Shown here: positions 11,379 to 21,801 of the stretch, piece after piece
How the letters are laid out: every line of letters starts with the position of its first letter
Numbering within the stretch: position 1 is the stretch's first letter
Assembly: GCA_002270565.1 (NCBI GenBank)
Contig: NQMI01000034.1
Span: 62,001-126,000, forward strand
From: Stenocarpella maydis
Taxonomy: Eukaryota; Ascomycota; Sordariomycetes; Diaporthales; Diaporthaceae
Direction: 5' to 3'
Length of the DNA: 64,000 bases
Made by a program: the position numbers and the translations under genes
The notes under the pieces: generated by a model
Seen by the model: the letters and a program-made list of their open reading frames with translations, nothing else
Told to the model about the DNA's origin: nothing
The model's database searches: none

Positions 11379-11679
11379 CCCTGGGATACCGGGTGGTTTG
11401 TTTCTCGGAGTATATACCCGCTAGCTACTAGGTGCACGAAACGTGTCCCTAGGTGCACACCATGGCAGGCGTTTTCGGGTTTGAGTCGGCCAACACCAAG
11501 GTTCTGCTCTGTGCGCCACGGGCAGGGAAATCAGAGCAAGGAGCATGGTTCCCCTAGATGGGGTCACACGCGGGGCCTTGTCTTATCTTGAACTTTATGT
11601 TTGTGTTGACATGTGGTTTTGGCTCACGACACATTCCTGTACTGATGATAAAGCGATGAATGCTGAGCAACATATGCAT
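11379..11679. other. Short convergent intergenic region
   Basis: 301 bp between the stop codons of the bZIP gene and the minus-strand hypothetical gene; presumably 3' UTRs. No structure seen. Confidence 0.5.
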
Positions 11680-12234
11680 TTACTTGGACTCACCCCCCTC
11701 TGCCTGCAAGCCTTGCCTAAGAGCGCCGAGCCTGACCTGATTTCTCTTGACCAGTATCCGCAGCGTGTTCTGCCGCTCAATCTCGGTCATCTCGCCCCAG
11801 TTGCTGATCCTGGACAGCGTGCCGTCCTTGTGGACCACCATGGGTCCCATGTGGTCCAGGCTGACGGGCTTGCCGTCGACCTCGAGGGTCTGCACGTCTA
11901 CGCCGTCAGTACCAGGAGGCGGGAGGGCCTTGGGGTCGCCGCCACCGCCACCATCACTCCCGCCTGCTGCTCCTGCGTTTCCCCCGACGCCTCGTGCTCC
12001 CTCGTGGTGACCTCCACCTCCCGCGGCCGCTTCTCCTCCTGCTGCTGGCCCATGCTGCTCGCCCGCACCCTCGCGACGATCTGCGGCGCGCCCTGCTGCG
12101 GCCCCAGACGCATTCGGCGCGCATGGGGCCCTGGGCGTCGCGTGATTGGCCCCCTGGGCTGGGCCCACGTCTTGTGCGCTCCCGGGAGCGGCTTGCGTGC
12201 TCGACGAGGGGCTGCACGTCACTTCTCCTGCCAT
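11680..12234 (-). CDS. Conserved fungal hypothetical protein with short conserved C-terminal block
   Basis: I do not recognise a function. With the ATG at 12234 (ATCATGG context) the protein is 184 aa. The frame stays open to an alternative ATG at 12564 (294 aa), whose extra N-terminus is Arg/Ser/Thr-rich and then Gln/Glu/Ala-rich; this could be 5' UTR or a targeting extension. The first two thirds are low-complexity Ala/Gly/Pro/Glu. The last 65 residues are well-formed: VDVQTLEVDGKPVSLDHMG, PMVVHKDGTLSRISNW, then EMTEIERQNTLRILVKRNQ. I recall similar blocks in short uncharacterised ascomycete proteins. The start and the absence of introns in the low-complexity part are uncertain. Confidence 0.6.
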   Translation of the reverse strand: MAGEVTCSPSSSTQAAPGSAQDVGPAQGANHATPRAPCAPNASGAAAGRAADRREGAGEQHGPAAGGEAAAGGGGHHEGARGVGGNAGAAGGSDGGGGGDPKALPPPGTDGVDVQTLEVDGKPVSLDHMGPMVVHKDGTLSRISNWGEMTEIERQNTLRILVKRNQVRLGALRQGLQAEGGESK

Positions 12235-13986
12235 GATGGTGCTGCGGTGGCTGCGGTCTGCTGGTGCTGCTGGGGTGGTTCCTGCCTGCACCTCTGGCGT
12301 GGGGGCGGCAGCAGCACTCTCCTCCTCCTCCTCCTGCTGCTGGGCCCGCTGCTGGCTGGCGTGGTAGTAATAGTGTGGTAGTAGCTGTGGGTAGGCACGG
12401 TTGACGGCGGGAGGGAGGCAACGTCGCCGCCGAGGCGCGTGGGTCCAGGTGTGGTGGGTTCTTGTCCTTGCTACCTCGGCCGTCGAGATGTTGGTCGTGG
12501 TGGTGTGGTGCGCCGATGAGCTGCGGTGAAGTTGCCCGAGGATCCTCGCGGTCTTTTTTCTCATTGCCGACTCGGGTCAGTCTACGACCGCTCGCTCACT
12601 CGCTGCTCACGGCGGGCTGTTGAGAAGCACTGGGTATTTGTAGCACCTGGCTGAGGAGGTCCTGTCCCTGTCCTTGCCTGTTTTCTGAGGCTCATCGGCC
12701 GATAAATTGCTTTCCGGCGGGTTCTAGAATGGACCCTACACGCCTTGGGACCCCAGTCTTGGCACTCAGCTTTTGCCCCGGGGTGGCCCAAGCTCAACGA
12801 ACACAAAGGTCCCCAGCCGCTCATCACAGCTTCTGCCATGTCTCTCTCTCCCCCCCTCTCTCTCTCGCGTGCGAGTCTCACTGTTTCTAAATAGTATGGA
12901 CACTCAGTCCTCGTGTTACCATGAATATTTTCGTGTGCTACCAAGGCCGGTGCTCTTCCGAAGAAGAACCTTGAATGCTTCAGGGGGGAGGGGGGTTGAT
13001 AAAACCACCAAGTACACAGATTGAGCCCTGAATTTTCCCAGGTGACTAACGGTTGACAAGTTCCCAAGGAATTGTGACCTCCCCAGGCGATGCGTCACGG
13101 CAACAACCAGATGACCTACAGGTCGGCGAGTGTGGCCATAATTTGACCTTGTCCCCCACGCAACTGTTGCCGCGCGGTAATATACAGGAGTCAATCAAGC
13201 TCTAGTCGAGTCCAACCAGGCTGAGGATCCTTATCCTACCCCCCTGATGTGGTTCGGAATCTGCCGCGGAACGGCACAGACCGACCTGGGACTTCGGGAG
13301 TGTCAAGGACCCGTACATGACTTTTTCTTCAGTAGTTTTTGCACCCGCTTTCAAGCCGAGATATGTCGGCCCTGAGCTGAGAAAATTGTGTATAATTCCA
13401 CAAGTAGCGGCGCCTCGAAGGTGGCATTTAAGCCCAAGAGCCTCGGATATATATACGTCTGAATGGGACGTGAGGCTACCTACCTATAAACCGAGTCAAG
13501 TTGAACAAGTATGCCCAGGCCACCCCCCGCTTGTTAGAGTCAAACACGTGGGTTTTTCCTCCAGGGGCAAGCATACAAGAAGGCACTTGAACGCGGAATC
13601 AAAGAGTCTTTTATTTCGGCAAAGGTGGGTCTAGAGGAAAAAGCAAGAGGCGCTAGGGCGTCCATGGGCGGGAAATGGTTGGGCAGAGAGCATCCAGCAT
13701 ACCACGGGGCCACCTACCTGATTGGCAAATGTGGATACAACTATACCAAGCATGCCTGGGGAAACTATACCTCGAGCTATGTTCACTTCCACGTGTGCAG
13801 ACGCGGATATACATCATGACTTTCCCGACACGTGTTTGCATCCAAGGGCACCAGAATTTGAAGACAATGTCATGGAAATATCATTCATATAGCGTCTCAG
13901 GCGCGCGCCCCCCCCCACTTTTAAGCCAAGGGCCTGCAGCTTACATTTATATCAACATGCCGCTATCCTTCGGTGAGTGAGCAAGC
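12235..13986. other. Intergenic region upstream of the hypothetical gene
   Basis: The first 330 bp may be leader or N-terminal extension of the gene to the left. A CT microsatellite lies at about 12840-12868. The remainder holds only short unrelated frames. It also covers the 3' side of the aminotransferase gene. Confidence 0.5.
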
Positions 13987-15948
13987 TCAGTTGTCGCCAA
14001 ACTTCTTGAACCTTTACGGAAAGTCAGCAAAATGGATGACAGGAAAAGTCGCACTGTGGTATATCACTTACTTGTTGACGACCCTTTCGATGCCGTCACA
14101 GCCCAGCGCCAGCGTCTCCATCTTGGGACCGTATGAGAAACGCACGAAGTGATGGCAGGGCGAGTCGAACAGGTCACGACGCCTGGCGGGGTTGAGGTCG
14201 AAAAAGATGCCCGGGACGACGATTACCTTCTCCTCCAGGCAGGCCTGGAAGAAGTTGAGGCCGTCGCTGATGGGGCCAGGCAGGCCCTCCAGGTTGAGCC
14301 ACAGGTAGAAGGTCGAGTCGGGCACGTACTTGATCACGAAACCCATGGTGCGCAGGCGCTTGACGACGTAGTCGCGCTTCTCGCGGAAGTGGGTCTGCAG
14401 CGCCTTCATCTCGTTCCTCACTGCGGGATATTAGCGAACAGTTGCGGAATGTCAGAGACTTGTTTCTGTGAGTAGGCCATCATCCTACGAGGACCTTGAA
14501 TAACGTACCGAGCGTGGGCTCAAGCATGGGCACGGCGGCCTCTTGGAAGGGGGCGTTGGTGCCACCGTCGAGGTAGGACCCGCAGGAGCCAATGGCCTTG
14601 ATGAACTCCTTGGGGCCGATAATCCATGCGACACGCCAGCCGGGCAGGCGGAAGCGCTTGGTCAGGCCGTCGATGATGAGGACATCGTCCTCGTCGACAT
14701 CGACGACGTTCTCGGCCGCTGAGATGGTGGAACCGTCGCAGTTGGACGTGTAGTTGTAGCCCGAGTAGAACTCATCGCTGATGAAGGTGGCCCGCCCGCG
14801 GCAGATGTCCTGGATCTCTGCCAGCTCGGGGTTCTGCACAACTCGTCCGGTCGGGTTGCGAGGGTTCGAGGTCAAGATCACACCGGTGCCACGTCGAATC
14901 TCCTCGGCGATCTTGTCAGGGTGAATGTGGTACCCATCCTCCTCGTCCAAGGGCACGGGAATAGCAGCGAACTGGAAGGGCGATGTGTCAGATTTCTCGC
15001 TCACCACGCAGACCGCGGCAAGGCTGGGCCAGTCCGACTCACATTCCTGAACAGGGACAGCATTTCATTGTAGGCGGTGTAATCCGGGATGAAGAAACCC
15101 AGGTAGGCCTGGTTGAGAACCGCCGCGATCCTGATCAGGCCGGCACGGCCACCAGGGACAATGGCCACGTTCTCCCAGGTGTACTGGCTAGCCTTGCCCT
15201 GGCGGTGATGCTCGTTGTACATCCTGGCGACGGCCTCGCGGAGGGGCTTGATGCCAGCGGTCGGGGCATACTCTCTGCTGGCAACGGTAACGTCGATATG
15301 GGTGGGCCTCTGGAAGCAGCCCTCGATGTCGTCCTCGACCTATGTATAATGTCAGAAGTGTTCAGAACCCTGGCCTGCCCCTCTACGCTGTTCTCTCTTG
15401 GCCTCGCCCGATGCCAACTGCCGGGGGAACACACCTCGGGAGCACCCTGACCCAGGTTGGCCCAGCTCTCTGGCTCTTCGAGGTAGCCGAACTCGCTTGC
15501 TCTCTCGGTGCACCAGACGACACCAGTAGAGGACCTCGAGGGGTCTAGACCGGCGTGCGGCAAGTGACCCCTGCAGACATGGACATGTATATGTAAGCGA
15601 ATGGTCTAGCGGACTTGTCGTCGGTGCAGGCCACGTCTCGGCTGGCTTACTCGTGAGCAGCTCTGAACTGCCGGTGGATCTTTGAGCTGTGCTCTGTACA
15701 TCGCAAGAGCCCATCGTCAGCAACATGCCCTGCAGACTAGTCTCGATATGGCCCAACCTGGCTTGCAGGCGTTGTGCGCCGAAATGGCCGAGACAGCCAA
15801 GACGAGACAGCAAGTGACGTCCGAACTCACCTGTGGCACTAGGTTCGCCGATAGAGAATCGACGCTCCCGAGGTACACCGGTATTGCGGTTGATTGAGAA
15901 CTTTCGTTTGGCAAAAGCGCCGGCCACGGAAGCCATGGCGTTGGACAT
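13987..15948 (-). CDS. PLP-dependent aminotransferase, class I/II (fold type I)
   Basis: Pyridoxal-phosphate aminotransferase of the aspartate-aminotransferase superfamily; the substrate cannot be told from sequence. Proposed exons: 15831-15948, 15651-15693, 15435-15570, 15043-15339, 14509-14971, 14072-14420 and 13987-14011, giving 476 aa. Supporting motifs are PSRSSTGVVW near the N-terminus, SNPRNPTGR, SDEFYSGYNY and the PLP-lysine segment DGLTKRFRLPGWRVAW. The last exon is 25 nt and adds FKKFGDN. The second exon (43 nt) is least certain: it was chosen because it restores phase between the strongly supported first and third exons, and a shorter 10-nt version starting at the next AG also fits. 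The other junctions follow GT..AG rules and give uninterrupted family sequence. Confidence 0.88.
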
Positions 15949-17176
15949 GTTGGATGGGCGGCTGCTTCTTCTGCTGCGTTACGCTGCCGGTTGTGTTTGG
16001 CAGAGATCTTGAAGGGTCAGGCCGCCGTCAAGGGGGCAAGAACGGTAGAGGCGTCAGCGCCCAACACAGCAGCTCCGGGTGTGACGAGTCCCTGTGGCGG
16101 CCTGCCTGCTCTTGAGACAAGGAGGCAAACAAGACGAGGACCGGCTGGCTGTGGACCCCCCGCGCTGTTTGGGAGGCACAGCTGAGACGAGGACTAATAA
16201 ATAAATACCGTGCGTGGCTTCCGGCGTTCAAGGGAAACTGCTCACCGTTGCCATGCTGGCTGGTTGTGCGCCAGGGGGGGGCATTTGATAGGTTACCCTT
16301 CGGGCACAGAGCCACGAGGCATTTCCACACCGGGCGGCTTGATTGGTTTCTGTTGGGTAGCTCCAGGGTGGGATGGGGCCGTCCACGCTGGTTTGCGCCG
16401 ACTTCATCCCCTGGTTTCCACATTTCGTGTTGCGTGAATGCACACATGGCTTGGGCTGTTACGAGGCCTAACCAAACATGCAGAGGAAACACGGCCAAAC
16501 ATGTCCTGGGCTACCACCACCAGGTTGTGAGCTGCTGTGCCCGTCGACGATCCAGTGCAGCACCGGGGGATTCGTCCTGACGGAGATCAGTCTCGACTGA
16601 ATCAGTTGTGTTGAGGAGAGGCAGTGAGATAGTCCGGCCCAGTGCTCGTGCTCGTGCCCATGGCGCGCGCCCCACCTGAATCTCTCGGATCGAGAATCAA
16701 CCCCGCCAGACGAGAATACAACAGCGGGGTAGCTGTGGTAGGGCATGACAGGGGCAAATGCAGCGAGGCGGTGACGACTTTGATTTTTCTTTCCTTTCTT
16801 TTTTTTTTGTTTTTTTTTGTTTTTTTTTTTGGTTTTTTTTGGGTTTTTTTTTGTTTGTTTTTTTTTGTTTTTTTTGTTTTGTTTTTGTTTTTTTTTGTTT
16901 TTTTTGGAAATACTCGTTTACCCATAACACGTTCTGTGAATATAGTGCTGGGTAATATCACCCTTGATTAGTGCCTGGTATTATCCAACCGACCACGAGT
17001 GTGCCATCCTTGCTAAATAAGTCGCTGATGTGTTTGTTGTGTTTCAAATAAGGCTCATGACAGTCTCGTGCTGCTGCTGTACGGTGTGTCAAGACCCTCC
17101 CTCCCATATGGTGGTGGCCAGAGGTAAAATAAAAAGACACAGTCCCTGAAATGCTAGTAGCTAACAAGCGGTGGCC
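15949..17176. other. Intergenic region with a long T-rich tract
   Basis: Holds the aminotransferase promoter and the 3' side of AAR2. A T-rich tract is annotated separately. The Lys/Asn-rich and Phe-rich open frames over that tract are artefacts of composition. No gene is supported. Confidence 0.5.
16784..16906 (+). repeat. Low-complexity poly-T tract with interspersed G
   Basis: About 120 bp of T runs (6-10 nt) broken by single or double G. Simple-sequence DNA; its length is prone to sequencing error. Confidence 0.9.
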
Positions 17177-18805
17177 TCAGCTGAACGAAACCAGCCCAAC
17201 CTCTCGCCCGTCTGCGTCCAAGTCAACAATAACGGGCTTGCAGTCATCACCATCATCATCGCCATCGCCATCGCCATCCCGGCCGACATTGGCCCCTTCC
17301 GCGCCAGACGCCGTCTTCTCCCCGACACCATCACCACCACCACCACCACCCGCCCTCAGGTCCCACCCATACTTCCAAAACCACGCCTCCAGCTCCCCAA
17401 ACGCCTTTCCCACCGCGCCCTGGTCAGGCGTGGCCTGGCCCTTGGGCAGGTCTATCAACAACTCATCCAGCCTGCGGCGGTACAGCGCCAGCGCGCGGCG
17501 CAGCCTCCGCTTGTTCCCGGGGACGATGTCGAGGATGCTCGTGCCCGGGTCCCCGGCGGCGGCGGAGGCGGCGGGGTCGTCGGCGCCAATGTGCCTCTCG
17601 TCGTAGACCATCTGCGCGTGGAGGGTGCGCAGGAGCGCGGCGGCGAGGCGGGGGCGCAGCAGGGCGAGGCGGTGGGCGCGCAGCACGACCTTGAGCACGA
17701 GGTGCCACCACTGGTCGACGCACGAGAGGTTCGACAGGTGCAGGCCCGCCAGGAAGGTCAGCTGCAGCTCGCCGGCGACGTCGGCCTCCGATATGCCGGT
17801 GCCGGGGGTGTCGACCAGGCGGAGGATCTCGGCCGACGTGTCTGGAGGGCCGGGTGGGCCGGCCGTCTGGTGGTCCCGGCGCTGGCGGCGCGCCGCCGCC
17901 AGCGCCTCCGCCTCGGTGAGGTCGACGTCGCCCTCCGGAAAGAGAAAGTGAAGCTCCCTCGGGCCGACGACCGCCCTGTACAGCTGCGTCGTCGTCGTCG
18001 TCGTCGTTGTCGTCGTCATCTGCGGGAAGGCGGCCTCGCCCTGTGCCGTGTCTGACGTGGCCATCAGCCACTCGGCGGCGTCCCTCGTCCCCGTGACCCT
18101 GGCGAGGAGGCCCTCGCTGATGCCCGAGGTCAGCTGCTGCCACAGCTCGCGGGCCTCGCCGTCGGCCCCCGCGGCGTGCCGGAAGGAGAGGAGCTGCGGG
18201 TACAGGCCGGCGACGTTGTCCCGGTGGTCGCGGAGCTCGAACCTGCTCGCGGGCTCGGCGAGCACCTCGGTGTACTTGTCCCACTGCTTGACGCGCACGC
18301 GGGCCTGGCCCCTGGGCGCTGCCACGAACCAGTAGCCGCAGCGGGACAGGGCGGTCGGCTCCGACACCCAGACGAAGTGCGGGCCCGGGGGGATGTCGCG
18401 GATGCCCTTGAACGCGGAGGCGCCGGTGTTGATGGCGCCCTGGTCGCAGCCCACGGTGGAGTTCTGGGGCAGGTCCAGGACGACAAACACGTCCCCTTGG
18501 AGGGCCGCTGCTGCATCCCCTCGGGTGGGCTCGTCCTCCAGGGGGGGCATCCCGTCCAGGTCGGCCTGCGGCCGGGGGGCTTCTTGGTGGCGCGGCCGTG
18601 GTGAGTCCATGACCTGGTGGACTCCGAGAGAACCGAGGGGAAAGGTGCCGGTGACGGGCACTGACTGGTGTGAGAGCAGGGAGGTCTTGCTCGAGGATTG
18701 ACCCGAGTCGGTCCTTTCGATTGCCGCCTCGGGGATGGGGATCGGGCAAGGTCCGTCGCCGTCGGTCGAGGCGGACTGCACATCTTCCTGATTCGGAGGG
18801 CCCAT
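17177..18805 (-). CDS. aar2: AAR2 family U5 snRNP assembly factor
   Basis: Intronless, 542 aa from the ATG at 18805; the frame stays open a little upstream, but no earlier ATG exists. AAR2 binds Prp8 during U5 snRNP maturation and keeps Brr2 away. After a Ser/Pro-rich N-terminal 110 residues comes the AAR2 N-domain: VFVVLDLPQNSTVGCDQG, FKGIRDIPPGPHFVW and CGYWFVA. The C-terminal helical domain contains GELQLTFLAGLHLSNLSC and DQWWHLVLKVVLRAH. The last 60 residues are Gly/Asp low-complexity, longer than usual. A (GAC)n run near 17987-18018 encodes a short Thr repeat. Confidence 0.88.
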   Translation of the reverse strand: MGPPNQEDVQSASTDGDGPCPIPIPEAAIERTDSGQSSSKTSLLSHQSVPVTGTFPLGSLGVHQVMDSPRPRHQEAPRPQADLDGMPPLEDEPTRGDAAAALQGDVFVVLDLPQNSTVGCDQGAINTGASAFKGIRDIPPGPHFVWVSEPTALSRCGYWFVAAPRGQARVRVKQWDKYTEVLAEPASRFELRDHRDNVAGLYPQLLSFRHAAGADGEARELWQQLTSGISEGLLARVTGTRDAAEWLMATSDTAQGEAAFPQMTTTTTTTTTTQLYRAVVGPRELHFLFPEGDVDLTEAEALAAARRQRRDHQTAGPPGPPDTSAEILRLVDTPGTGISEADVAGELQLTFLAGLHLSNLSCVDQWWHLVLKVVLRAHRLALLRPRLAAALLRTLHAQMVYDERHIGADDPAASAAAGDPGTSILDIVPGNKRRLRRALALYRRRLDELLIDLPKGQATPDQGAVGKAFGELEAWFWKYGWDLRAGGGGGGDGVGEKTASGAEGANVGRDGDGDGDDDGDDCKPVIVDLDADGREVGLVSFS

Positions 18806-19805
18806 GCTTTTTGACTCGACGGCCAGGCCAGTCGCGGCTGTGCTGGTTAACTCGGAGCGGGACAACAGCCTGAAGCACGTTGAATCAACATGGGCTCGTG
18901 AGTCCCCTCAAGGCCTTCTTGTTTTCGTGGATAAAGAAATAAAAAAAATAAAATAAAAAATATTGTTATTATTTTGCAAAACGAGAGATGCTACGGCAGG
19001 TAAGCGAGAGAGGGTGGGAAGGCGATTGTGGTTCCAAGGAGGCAGGCACGCTGCCGTTTTGTTTTGTTGTAGTCAAGCGAGATACACATGATCATCTGAA
19101 GAGGTGACAGTCCTGTGGCGGGATGCACCAGTGGATTCGAATCTCTCGAGGTGCGAGTTAAAGCGCAAGAGGCGGGCGGGCGAAGGAGGTCGAAGTTGTC
19201 GGAAAAAAACCGGTTGGAAGGTGACCGACGTCACCGTCTCAGGACGCCCCAGGAGCCACGGCCGGGAGCCACGGCCGTGTCACCCTCCCAGGTTCTGCAT
19301 CTGAAACGAGAGGGCCTGTCAGGTAGACGAGCCGCTCAACCATGCCCGCCACCCGAGCTGTTGCTGCTGGCTGGGACCTCTGGCAACAAAGGCCTAGGCC
19401 CAGGGCTCGAGGAGCACTGTAGCCCGAGAACCGTCAGTCCTGGGTTCTAGAACAAGGGCCAGGTGGGATTAATTAAGCTTCTCTCCGTGGTGAAGGAAAC
19501 GTGCAGTGGTTGCATCGCACCAGCGACCGACGGTGAGCCTCTTGTCTTTGGTGCTGCACGAAACTGATGCCCTGTGAGGTGTACGGATAGTCTGACGGGA
19601 ATATATGTCCTGCTGCGTCGGCCGACCGGTCCGGGCTGCGAACCCGACCCGACTCGGCACCGAGCCATCAAACTGCCATGCTTCTTTCGGCCGACAGCCC
19701 TGTCGTGGTCCCTGGTCGTCGATCATGGGCCGGCGGCCACGGGGGGTGACCTGTCGTTTTTTTTCTTTTTCTCTTTTCCTTTTCCTTTTCCTTTTNTTTT
19801 TTTTT

Positions 19806-19876
<71 letters not shown>

Positions 19877-21801
19877 TTTTTTTTTGTTTTTTTTTGGTTT
19901 TTTTTTTTCCCCCTTCTCTTTTCTTAACCTGAACTACATGTCATGTCTCAACCGTCAAGCTCAATACGGACCGCCCTCAAGGAGACGCGATAGATATCCC
20001 GACAGCCTGGCACATGACGGGCTGGTGTATATGATACCAAGTAGGGCTTATATGAGACCAGATAGCACACCACACACCTACAACACAGCTCATATGCATT
20101 TAGCTAGCCAGGAGATACGCATCGAAAGCAGGCATGGAATTATGTGTGCAAATTGGCCACTCGTACCGACAGTGCTGTTTCCCCCCGCCCAAGACTCCTT
20201 CGCAGCAGGCTAATAAGGCCGTCCCGGAGGAGGCAATGCAGCGTGAGAAGGTCCCATTGCACTGTTGGAGCCATTGGCACTGGAGCATTATTCTACATGT
20301 CCATACTGGCGGCCAGGCTGAGGCCAGTCGGGCGGACAAGGATTCAGATTCAGGAATGTCCCAGGCCGGGGGCCACAGAGGCCGGAGCCGACAGTCTTGG
20401 CGACACTGTCGAGGCCGAGAATGGAGGTCTTTGGGCCGACCAACATCCCGGCTCCTCCGCCCTGTGCCGTGCCTGGTGCTCACGCCCTCGTACGATGGCT
20501 AATAATGCGGTGCCAGGCATCTTCCCCACCAGCAACGGCGCAAGAGGCTCTACTAAGCCCAAGTCTCGGATGAGTCTTGTCTGCTTTCCCACCAGCCGGG
20601 TAGTGAATGAGATGCGGTAACTGATGGGGGATCGTGTGTGCGTCGGCAGTTCGCCTGTGGTCCGAGGTCTAGGTACAACCAGAAGGGCAACAAGGCGACC
20701 ACTGCTAACAAGTCTAAACGATCCATGGAAGCCGATGGCCCCTGGCATACAAGCCCTCGCTTATGCAGGTACCTGGTGGTGGGGGAGGGGGGGTACTCAA
20801 AGGCCCGTCTCAGAGTTGTGAGCCATGGGTAATAATGAGAATACTATGTAATGGACGACAACGGGTCGACAGGCGGAAACCATCAGCCTCAGCCGCTAGC
20901 CTTAGCCCCGGCCCCAGCCCCAGATGTTGATTAGCAGACCACGCTCAAAATCTGTCAGCCATGCACGTGCACGGCGCAGCCCTGTGGGCGTAGGCCGGAA
21001 CCGGGTTGGTATGCAGGAGTGGCAGAAATCCTGACCAGTTGTACGACTGCTGCGCATGCTGTGTGACCACTGATCAGCCATTGGACTGCGCAAGTGTCCA
21101 GTGTCTGGTGGCAGTGCTGATGAGCCCAGCCGGATGGGATGGTGGCATGCTCCTGGATGGATGCGGGTCACGGCCCCATCCCATGCTAAACAAAACGTCC
21201 GGCATGTTGGGCCCAGCACCTCTCAAGTCTGCCCATTACCTAGGTATGGTCTCTGCCTGGCCGGTGGCTGCACTTAATCAACAGGCAAGGGGATTAGTAG
21301 GCCTGGTGAGCACTTGAAATGCTCCGCCTGGGGGGGGGGGGAACCGCAAGGCACACACCCGCACGCAATGGTGCTGGCTGGCCGTTCCTTGTCGCGGTCA
21401 GTGAGGACGTGATAAAGAAGGCGCCGTCGTTGTTGAGATGGCACCGGGAGGCAGTCACCATGGACCGGCCTCTTAGTCGTCGAGGCTATTCCCCAACCGA
21501 CGGGCCCATCCCAAGTCCAAAATCAAACAGGTCCAAGTCCAAGACCCAAGTGCAAGTCACAAGGAACCTCGTTCTAATCTGGGAGTCACCTCGCCACCGT
21601 CTGCGCCGTCTGCATCCCTTATTTCCAGCAAACCTCTCTCGGAAGAACCTTCAGGCCCTTTCTCCCTCTCTCTTCCCCCGTCTTGTTTGTTTGCAAATGT
21701 CCGACCTGCTCATCCACCCACCTACCGACAGTTCTCGCCACAGCCGCCTAGGCCGCCCTTTGTCAGTCTCCCGCAGCAGATTCAGCCCTGTCGCAGCAAG
21801 C
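18806..21801. other. 3.0 kb intergenic region between AAR2 and the vWA gene
   Basis: Divergent promoters lie at both ends. An A-rich patch lies near 18940-18975, and a poly-T tract with an ambiguous base is annotated separately. From 21600 the sequence is pyrimidine-rich and open in the vWA frame, consistent with a 5' UTR. No other gene is supported. Confidence 0.5.
19757..19910 (+). repeat. Long poly-T tract containing an undetermined base
   Basis: Almost pure T for about 110 bp, with N at 19796 and flanking TTTTCC repeats. The true length is uncertain because homopolymers of this size are poorly resolved by sequencing. Confidence 0.9.

Noticed and set aside
16602..16971. Lys/Asn-rich and Phe-rich frames over the T-rich tract
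   Set aside because: Produced by homopolymer composition; no coding evidence.
19125..19150. GGATTCGAATCTC resembling a tRNA T-loop
   Set aside because: The flanking bases do not form a T-stem, and no D-arm, anticodon arm or acceptor stem could be drawn around it.
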